Shown piece by piece: positions 42,367 to 47,367 of a stretch of 47,367 nt of DNA. Made by a program: the position numbers and the translations under genes. A model generated the notes under the pieces. That model was not told the DNA's origin and searched no databases. It saw nothing but the letters and a program-made list of their open reading frames with translations. Every line of letters starts with the position of its first letter. Within the stretch, counting starts at the first letter, position 1. The stretch covers positions 1-47,367 of the forward strand of contig JAFGIA010000057.1 of NCBI GenBank assembly GCA_016929795.1. The letters are read 5' to 3'. The DNA comes from Anaerolineae bacterium. Its GTDB lineage: Bacteria; Chloroflexota; Anaerolineae; JAAYZQ01.

Positions 42367-43185
42367 CTACCCAAGCGCCACGTCAAGCGTCATCATCACG
42401 GAGAAGCCGAGCATGGCGCCGACCGTGGCGATGTCGCTCAACGACTCGCGCTGCGCTTCGGGAATCAGCTCTTCGACGACGACATAGATCATGGCACCGG
42501 CAGCAAAGGCGAGGGCATAGGGCAGGATCGGGCGCATGGCGAGCACGGCAGCAGCTCCGAGAACACCTGCCACCGGTTCCACCAGGCCCGAGAGCTGGCC
42601 GTACCAGAAGGCGCGCCCAAGCGAGATGCCCTCACGGCGCAGTGGCACCGACACCGCCGCGCCCTCCGGAAAGTTCTGGATGCCGATACCTACTGCGAGT
42701 GCGATGGCGCCCGCTATACTCGCCGCCGGGAAGCCAGCGGCCGCCGCGCCAAAGGCCACGCCCACTGCCAACCCCTCGGGAATGTTGTGCAGCGTGATGG
42801 CCATCACTAACAGCACGATCCGGCGCCAGGTTGTGTGAAGGCCCTCGACTTCCCCCGTGGTGAGGCCGCCGTGGATGTGGGGCAGAAGCGCGTCGACGAG
42901 GTAGAGGAACGCGCCGCCGAGCAAAAAGCCAGCAGTGGCGGGCACCCACGAGGGGAGCCCCCCCGCCTCCTCGGCCATCTCGATGGCCGGCGCGAGGAGC
43001 GACCAGAAACTGGCGGCAATCATCACACCGGCTGCAAAGCCGAGCATGCCGTCGAGCACCTTGCGCTCGATCGTCTTGAAGAAAAAGACGAGACCTGCCC
43101 CAAGCGCAGTGAGAAACCAGGTAAAGCAGGTAGCCACCAGCGCCTGGACGATAGGGCTGAGACCGGTGAACCCGTCGGCGATCAT
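42367..43185 (-). CDS. ZIP-family divalent metal transporter
   Basis: This 272-aa permease is a ZIP (ZupT/GufA-like) protein importing Zn2+, Mn2+, Fe2+ or similar ions. Eight membrane helices are expected. The binuclear metal site is formed by HNIPEG (133-138) in helix 4 and QNFPEG (170-175) in helix 5; the second motif has Gln in place of the more common His. A short His-containing loop (LPHIHGG, 101-107) lies between helices 3 and 4. The frame is open to 43287, but the ATG at 43185 has GGGAGG 5 bases upstream. It is the first gene of the minus-strand operon with MBL, GDT1-like and unknown genes. Confidence 0.92.
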   Translation of the reverse strand: MIADGFTGLSPIVQALVATCFTWFLTALGAGLVFFFKTIERKVLDGMLGFAAGVMIAASFWSLLAPAIEMAEEAGGLPSWVPATAGFLLGGAFLYLVDALLPHIHGGLTTGEVEGLHTTWRRIVLLVMAITLHNIPEGLAVGVAFGAAAAGFPAASIAGAIALAVGIGIQNFPEGAAVSVPLRREGISLGRAFWYGQLSGLVEPVAGVLGAAAVLAMRPILPYALAFAAGAMIYVVVEELIPEAQRESLSDIATVGAMLGFSVMMTLDVALG

Positions 43186-43302
43186 TGTGTCCTCCCAGAT
43201 GGTAGTGGTCCCGGAGAGCCAGGCGCTGCCCATCACGCCCGCTTCCACACCCGCACCCATTATACCACGCCTCTCACGATATACCAACCTCCCAAGCCGT
43301 GA

Positions 43303-45141
43303 CTATGAACGGCGGATGGGCTCGTAGGTAGGACGCGCAGGCAGCACGACGGTGAGGAGTGCGCCACCCGCCGGCGCGTTCTCTGCAGTAAGGGTTCCGC
43401 CGTGCTGCTCGACGATGCTGCGGCTGACGGCGAGGCCCAGACCGGTGCCACGCTCCTTGGTGCTAAAGAATGCGTCAAAAATCTGGTCGAGACTCCCCTC
43501 TGAAAAGCCAGGCCCTGTGTCGGCGAATTTTATTTCCACTGCCTCATCGCGCGCGGCAGCCGTGATGCGCAGTTGCCCCCCGTGGGGCATTGCCTCGACA
43601 GCGTTGATCATCAGGTTGAGGAATACCTGGATCAGCTCGTCACGCGATGCCCAAACAGGGTAAAGGGTTTCCGACACATCGAGCTGCAGCCCAATGCGTG
43701 CCCGCTGGAGCTGGCGGGCTGCCAGCGTGACAGTATAGTCGAGGACATCCGATATAGACACTGGCTGGCGAGCAAGCCGTGCCGGCCTTGAAAAGTCGAG
43801 CATGCGCCGGGTAATGGTGTTGAGGCGCCGCGTCTCGCGGTGCATTACCTCCAGGTAGCGCGTACGCTTTTCGTCGTCGAGTGGCAGGTGCAGCGTGGCC
43901 TCGATGCAACTGAGCATCGTTTGCAGCGGGTTGTTGATCTCGTGAACGAGGGCCGCTGCCATCTGCCCTACAGCAGCCAGGCGCTCGGTCCGCAACAGAG
44001 CCTGCTGCATCTGCTTGCGCTCGGTCACGTCGCGCGCGATCATCAGCACGGCCGGCTGCCCATCATACTCGATGAGCTGGCTGCTCACCTCTGTCGGGAT
44101 CTGTTTGCCGTCACGCGCGACGTGCGCAGTCTCGATCAGATGGTGACCGTAACGCTGCAAATGGAGAAGGCGCTCGGAAAAGCACACAGCACTTTCAGCC
44201 ACCTCCACGTCGACCACCTTCAATTCCATCAGGTCTTTCGGGCTGTAGCCCAGGCGCCAAATCGCAACCTGATTCGCCGCGACAAAGCGGCCCGACAGAT
44301 CGTGGATGAGGATCGCCTCGGTGGCATTCTCAAAGAGGGCGTGATAGCGCGCTTCCGCCTGGCGCAAGGCTGCCTCGACCTGGCGGCAGCGCGTCACATC
44401 TGTCACAAACAAGGTGGCCCCGGCGAAATGTCCCGCGTCGTCACGCTGGGCGACGATGGACAGGATGACGTACAAGTCCGAGCCGTCGAGCCGGCGCAGG
44501 GTACATTCGAGCGCCTCGCCTGTCACCTCTCTGCTCCTATCTGAAAAGAGAGAGGTGCCCGAAGAGGTCCGCGGGCGAAAATCGTAGAGGCGCCGCCCGA
44601 TGAGGGCCGTAGGGCTGTCGCAGCCGAGCATGCGGGCCAGGCGAGCGTTCGCATACACCGTCGTCCCCTGGCGGTCGATCTCCCATACCCCTTCGCCAGC
44701 GCTCTCCAGGAAGCGACCAAGCGCGCGCTCGGCGCTGCGCAAGCGGGTGACGTCGTGCACGACCAGGATGGCACGCCGGGCACCCTGCCCGTGTGACGCG
44801 GGCACAGGGTAGGCGGTGCACACACAGATGGCGTGCAACTGCGGCATCTGGCACTCGGCGTGGGCGGTCGTGCCAGTGTCCAGCGCCTGGCGCACCGGGC
44901 AGTGTGGCGGCGGGGCGTCGGCAAGATCGAACACGTCGTAGCAAAAGCGGCCATGCAGTGCCTCTGGAGAGGTGCCGTACCAATTGGCAAGCGTGCGGTT
45001 GGCACGCACGATGCGCAGATCGGGATCGAGAACGGCAAGGCCATCGGCGGTGGCGTCAAAGGCAATCTGCCACTCGGCAGGAGCCAGGTGGCTCCCGCCT
45101 GTTGGGTCCCCGTGAGATGTTGTCTGCCTGTGGCTGTCCAT
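43303..45141 (-). CDS. Soluble histidine kinase with three PAS domains
   Basis: This 612-aa kinase has no membrane helix. Three PAS domains are visible (about residues 20-130, 135-255 and 265-385), the first with DPDLRIVRANRTLANWYG and a run of Cys/His residues (CPVRQ, CQMPQLHAICVC) that could bind a metal or haem. The HisKA domain has the phosphorylated H400 in LVHEINNPLQ, the NtrB-like form, and the ATPase has NAVEAMP (N box), DTGPGF (G1) and GTGLGLAVSRSIV (G2). No response regulator gene is adjacent, so its partner lies elsewhere. It likely senses a cytoplasmic signal such as redox state. Confidence 0.92.
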   Translation of the reverse strand: MDSHRQTTSHGDPTGGSHLAPAEWQIAFDATADGLAVLDPDLRIVRANRTLANWYGTSPEALHGRFCYDVFDLADAPPPHCPVRQALDTGTTAHAECQMPQLHAICVCTAYPVPASHGQGARRAILVVHDVTRLRSAERALGRFLESAGEGVWEIDRQGTTVYANARLARMLGCDSPTALIGRRLYDFRPRTSSGTSLFSDRSREVTGEALECTLRRLDGSDLYVILSIVAQRDDAGHFAGATLFVTDVTRCRQVEAALRQAEARYHALFENATEAILIHDLSGRFVAANQVAIWRLGYSPKDLMELKVVDVEVAESAVCFSERLLHLQRYGHHLIETAHVARDGKQIPTEVSSQLIEYDGQPAVLMIARDVTERKQMQQALLRTERLAAVGQMAAALVHEINNPLQTMLSCIEATLHLPLDDEKRTRYLEVMHRETRRLNTITRRMLDFSRPARLARQPVSISDVLDYTVTLAARQLQRARIGLQLDVSETLYPVWASRDELIQVFLNLMINAVEAMPHGGQLRITAAARDEAVEIKFADTGPGFSEGSLDQIFDAFFSTKERGTGLGLAVSRSIVEQHGGTLTAENAPAGGALLTVVLPARPTYEPIRRS

Positions 45142-45173
45142 CCTGTTTCCGTCTCACACCCTCGTCAGGGTGC

Positions 45174-45201
45174 ATTATACCACAGCGAGGGCGCAAGACA
45201 A
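45174..45201 (-). promoter_or_regulatory. Promoter candidate for the PAS histidine kinase
   Basis: On the minus strand, TATAAT (45174-45179) is preceded by TGG as an extended -10 box, with TTGTCT (45196-45201) 16 bases upstream as a -35 box. The kinase ATG at 45141 is about 27 bases after the likely start. Confidence 0.6.
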
Positions 45202-45246
45202 AACAGCATCCAGCCAAACCCTTCTCGGAGGTGCATGGCACCGGCA

Positions 45247-46710
45247 TTACGGGCAGGCGTTCACCCGGTAGAGGTAGTAGGTACCGCCCGCCGGCTTGGC
45301 GCGGGCCCACGTGTGCACCAGCGTATCGCAGCGCCCATCCGCGCGTGTATCCCAGCCGAGCCGCATCGGGCTCGGCTGGAAAGCCGTCCAGTCGCCCTGG
45401 GGGTGTTCCCCTCCCACCGTATAGAGGATCAGATCGGGCTCGAACTCTTGCCAGTCGCGTACCGCGTACAAGCCGCCCATCGGCGTCACCAGGCCTCCGA
45501 GATCGACGATGCGCCGCTGCGAATAGTATCCCACCTGGCCGATGCCAGCCGTGGCAATGGCACTAGCCGGCGGCGTGTTGTCGCGCAGCCACAGACCGAT
45601 TTCAACCCGCTGCGCCTCGTACGTCGCCACGTACGCCTTCCAATACGAGATGGTCAGGTAGCCGTGATAGGTGCTGTAGGCGAGCAAAGCCACGAGAAAG
45701 AGCGCCGCACCTGACCGGTAGATGCTACCCGCGATAGGACACCATCGCCCCGCCCACACCAGCACGCGGTCGATGCCGACTCCGATCACAACTGCCGCAG
45801 GCACCAGGAGAGGGGTAAAGTACCATGGGTAAGGATCGACAGGAAAGAGGATAAAAGCCGTGGCGTACAGGACGAGCCAGGCGAGGAGTGGCAGGGCGCG
45901 CCAGGGCGAGGATGGGCAAGCCGCCAGCGAGCCGGCGCCGATCGCGAGAAAAGGCAGATACACGACGAGGGGAGGGGCCAGGAATATGGCAACCAGCCAC
46001 AGCCGCTCCGTCACCAACACATGCCCTGCCTTGGCCATCATCGACTGGGGGAGGAAGGAGCCAAAGTAGATCTGCGCAAACAGGAGCCAGGGCAACACGA
46101 ATGCCACATAGAGTGCAAGCTGCCTCCACGGGATGCGCCTGCGTTCCAACGCCAGCGCACCGAGAAGAACGACTCCAACTATGAGCCCATCGAGACGGGT
46201 CAGGAGGCACAGCCCCGCGACGGCGATTGCCAGCGTGTTGCGCCCATGCGCGTGGAGCAAGAAGGCAAGACCTGCGAGCAACACGTAGAGGCCGGTTTCC
46301 ATCCCCCAGCTTGACTGGCTGGCGAGCAGCCCATTGCCGATCAAAAACAGGCCAGTCCAGAGCGCCATTCCCTCCGAAATCAGCTTCCGAGCCAGCGCAT
46401 AGTACACGCCGATGGCCAGCAGGCTCGCTGCCAGGCTCAACCCCTGGGCAGCGGCCGGCACCGGCAACCCGACCAGCCGGGCGAGCGCCAGCAGGAGGGT
46501 GAAAAGGGGTGTGCTTGTGCCCAACACACGCTCGCCCTCGTTGTACACCATCCCTTTGCCGGCGGCCAGATTCTCGGCGTAGCGCCACGTGATCGGCGCA
46601 TCGTCGATCGTCACGGGCGAGTAGGCATGGGCAAAGATCGCGATGGCTGCAACCCCGGCTGTGAGCAACAGCAGGGATGTGGTGCTCGCCCGGTTCCGCA
46701 GGTCGCTCAT
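45247..46710 (-). CDS. GT-C-fold membrane glycosyltransferase-like protein
   Basis: This 487-aa polytopic protein has about ten membrane helices and a GT-C layout. The first outside loop carries the acidic pair D36-D37 in TIDDAPITWRYAENLAAGKG, followed by NEGERVLGTSTPLFTLLLAL. This resembles, by motif pattern, AftB-like arabinofuranosyltransferases and related polyprenyl-phosphate-sugar-dependent enzymes (D-D-A-x-I-x-x-R-Y-A-x-N-L). A C-terminal soluble region of about 100 residues contains GIGQVGYYSQRRIVDLGGL. It probably adds a sugar to a cell-envelope glycan or lipid outside the membrane. Donor and acceptor are unknown. It has a strong promoter of its own. Confidence 0.82.
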   Translation of the reverse strand: MSDLRNRASTTSLLLLTAGVAAIAIFAHAYSPVTIDDAPITWRYAENLAAGKGMVYNEGERVLGTSTPLFTLLLALARLVGLPVPAAAQGLSLAASLLAIGVYYALARKLISEGMALWTGLFLIGNGLLASQSSWGMETGLYVLLAGLAFLLHAHGRNTLAIAVAGLCLLTRLDGLIVGVVLLGALALERRRIPWRQLALYVAFVLPWLLFAQIYFGSFLPQSMMAKAGHVLVTERLWLVAIFLAPPLVVYLPFLAIGAGSLAACPSSPWRALPLLAWLVLYATAFILFPVDPYPWYFTPLLVPAAVVIGVGIDRVLVWAGRWCPIAGSIYRSGAALFLVALLAYSTYHGYLTISYWKAYVATYEAQRVEIGLWLRDNTPPASAIATAGIGQVGYYSQRRIVDLGGLVTPMGGLYAVRDWQEFEPDLILYTVGGEHPQGDWTAFQPSPMRLGWDTRADGRCDTLVHTWARAKPAGGTYYLYRVNACP

Positions 46711-46735
46711 GCTCTCTCTTCCTCAACTCCGTGTC

Positions 46736-46764
46736 ATTCTAGCACACTCCACGAGCCTCGTCAA
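46736..46764 (-). promoter_or_regulatory. Promoter of the GT-C glycosyltransferase gene
   Basis: On the minus strand, TTGACG (46759-46764) and TAGAAT (46736-46741) are 17 bases apart, and the -10 box is extended by TGC. The start would be near 46729, 19 bases before the ATG. Confidence 0.7.
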
Positions 46765-46810
46765 AGAGCGGGATTCAAGGCCCGCGCTCGGTGTGAACGG
46801 ACTCGCGTGC

Positions 46811-46853
46811 CCTGGAAACACTTGACCTGCAAGAGTTGTCAACCTGGAAAAAC
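46811..46853 (+). promoter_or_regulatory. Operator-like repeats at the sugar-transporter promoter
   Basis: CCTGGAAACAC (46811-46821) and CCTGGAAAAAC (46843-46853) are direct repeats 32 bases apart, about three helical turns. Between them, TTGAC (46822-46826) and GTCAA (46838-46842) form an inverted repeat that overlaps the -35 box. A sugar-responsive regulator could bind here. Confidence 0.4.
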
Positions 46854-46863
46854 GTGGTATAAT
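46836..46863 (+). promoter_or_regulatory. Promoter of the sugar-binding lipoprotein gene
   Basis: TTGTCA (46836-46841) and TATAAT (46858-46863) are 16 bases apart, and TGG extends the -10 box. The start would be near 46870, giving a leader of about 140 bases before the ATG at 47010. No known riboswitch was recognised in that leader. Confidence 0.72.
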
Positions 46864-47009
46864 GATCCTGATCCAAACACCTATACATAGGCGAGGTAAT
46901 GTAGAGATCCGGAGAGGAGGTGGTACCATCCAACAATTCGATTCGATCCCCTGGCGATATGCCATGCCCAAGAGGCAATCACTTTAGCTTTTGAAAAACG
47001 GAGGAGAGC

Positions 47010-47367
47010 ATGAAAAAGTCTTGGTTTACGTTGTTGGCCCTGTTGGTGGTCATGAGCCTGGTACTCGGTGCTTGTGGCGCCACAGAGGAACCTGCCGTAG
47101 AGCCCACGGAGGCCCCCGCGGGGCAGGCGACTCAGGCCCCAGCTGAAGAACCCACCCAGGCCCCCTCGGGCCCAGTGGGCGTCCCCCTCACCATCTGGCA
47201 CCAGTGGAGTGGTGACTATCTCACCGCCATCGAAGAAGCCATCAACCAGTGTGCCGCCGATCAGGGCGTCACGATCGACATGTCCAAGCCGGAGGACACG
47301 TCCAACGCCCTGAGCGTGGCCATCCCCGCCGGCGAAGGCCCCGACATCATCGGCTGGGCCAACGACC
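47010..47367 (+). CDS. ABC-transporter sugar-binding lipoprotein, N-terminal part
   Basis: The window ends inside this gene, after 119 codons. A lipoprotein signal peptide ends in LVLGAC with the lipid-bearing C22, followed by a Thr/Pro/Ala/Glu-rich tether (about 23-55) that would hold the domain away from the membrane. The mature domain begins PLTIWHQWSGDYLTAIEEA and continues to AIPAGEGPDIIGWAND, the typical start of family 1 solute-binding proteins for maltose, maltodextrin and related sugars. GGAGGAG precedes the ATG. Permease genes probably follow outside the window. The specific sugar is uncertain. Confidence 0.9.
   Translation, partial: MKKSWFTLLALLVVMSLVLGACGATEEPAVEPTEAPAGQATQAPAEEPTQAPSGPVGVPLTIWHQWSGDYLTAIEEAINQCAADQGVTIDMSKPEDTSNALSVAIPAGEGPDIIGWAND

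Noticed and set aside
46870..47009. Riboswitch in the leader of the sugar-binding lipoprotein gene
   Set aside because: The leader is long, but I could find no conserved riboswitch core or convincing long-range pairing by eye.

Overview
This GC-rich 47 kb bacterial window looks like a chromosome segment from a member of the Chloroflexota (Anaerolineae or Caldilineae-like). That placement is an inference. It rests on large exported beta-rich proteins that share a short C-terminal tail of the form (V/I/L)-(Y/L)-L-P-(L/V)-(V/A)-x-(R/K), a BTAD/SARP-type regulator with TPRs, a lipobox-bearing sugar-binding lipoprotein, a GH13-GH77 fusion, an actinobacterial-type transaldolase and an ASST-like exoprotein. 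No rRNA, tRNA, CRISPR array, insertion sequence or phage gene was seen.

Region 1 (1-15929) is mostly cell-surface biology. A truncated exoprotein is followed by a 1454-aa paralogue that carries a polysaccharide-deacetylase-like core, three copies of a beta-sandwich module and a fibronectin-like tail. A translationally coupled pair follows: a left-handed beta-helix acyltransferase and a B12-binding radical SAM enzyme. After a strong bidirectional hairpin comes a minus-strand operon with a small conserved-looking protein and two CSLREA/parallel-beta-helix exoproteins. The BTAD regulator reads away from the next region.

Region 2 (16084-29032) is a central-carbon island behind a near-consensus sigma70-like promoter. 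It holds a PfkB sugar kinase, transketolase, transaldolase, ribose-5-phosphate isomerase, GAPDH, L-lactate dehydrogenase, polyphosphate kinase 2, a drastically deleted phosphoglucomutase and a GH13 amylase-GH77 4-alpha-glucanotransferase fusion. Together these could feed alpha-glucan and pentose carbon through the non-oxidative pentose phosphate pathway and lower glycolysis to lactate, with a polyphosphate-linked nucleotide economy. The phosphoglucomutase gene keeps only its first ~46 and last ~40 codons, joined in frame.

Region 3 (29118-35106) has a STAS protein and a ParB-fold protein on the plus strand. On the minus strand, behind a strong promoter, is a cassette of class II aldolase, class III aminotransferase (GSA-aminomutase type) and FGGY kinase that matches no standard sugar pathway I know. 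A PIN-domain toxin with a likely antitoxin follows.

Region 4 (35336-47367) starts with an exoprotein that fuses two DUF1566/Lcl domains, a Thr/Pro linker, an internal copy of the YLPL tail and an arylsulfotransferase-like domain. Next are an OmpR-type two-component system behind a consensus-like promoter, a minus-strand metal-related operon (ZIP permease, metallo-beta-lactamase-fold hydrolase, half-size UPF0016/GDT1 protein, unknown protein), a three-PAS histidine kinase, a GT-C membrane glycosyltransferase, and the start of a sugar ABC-transporter binding lipoprotein with its own promoter. Several intergenic gaps contain strong inverted repeats, some of which resemble one another.
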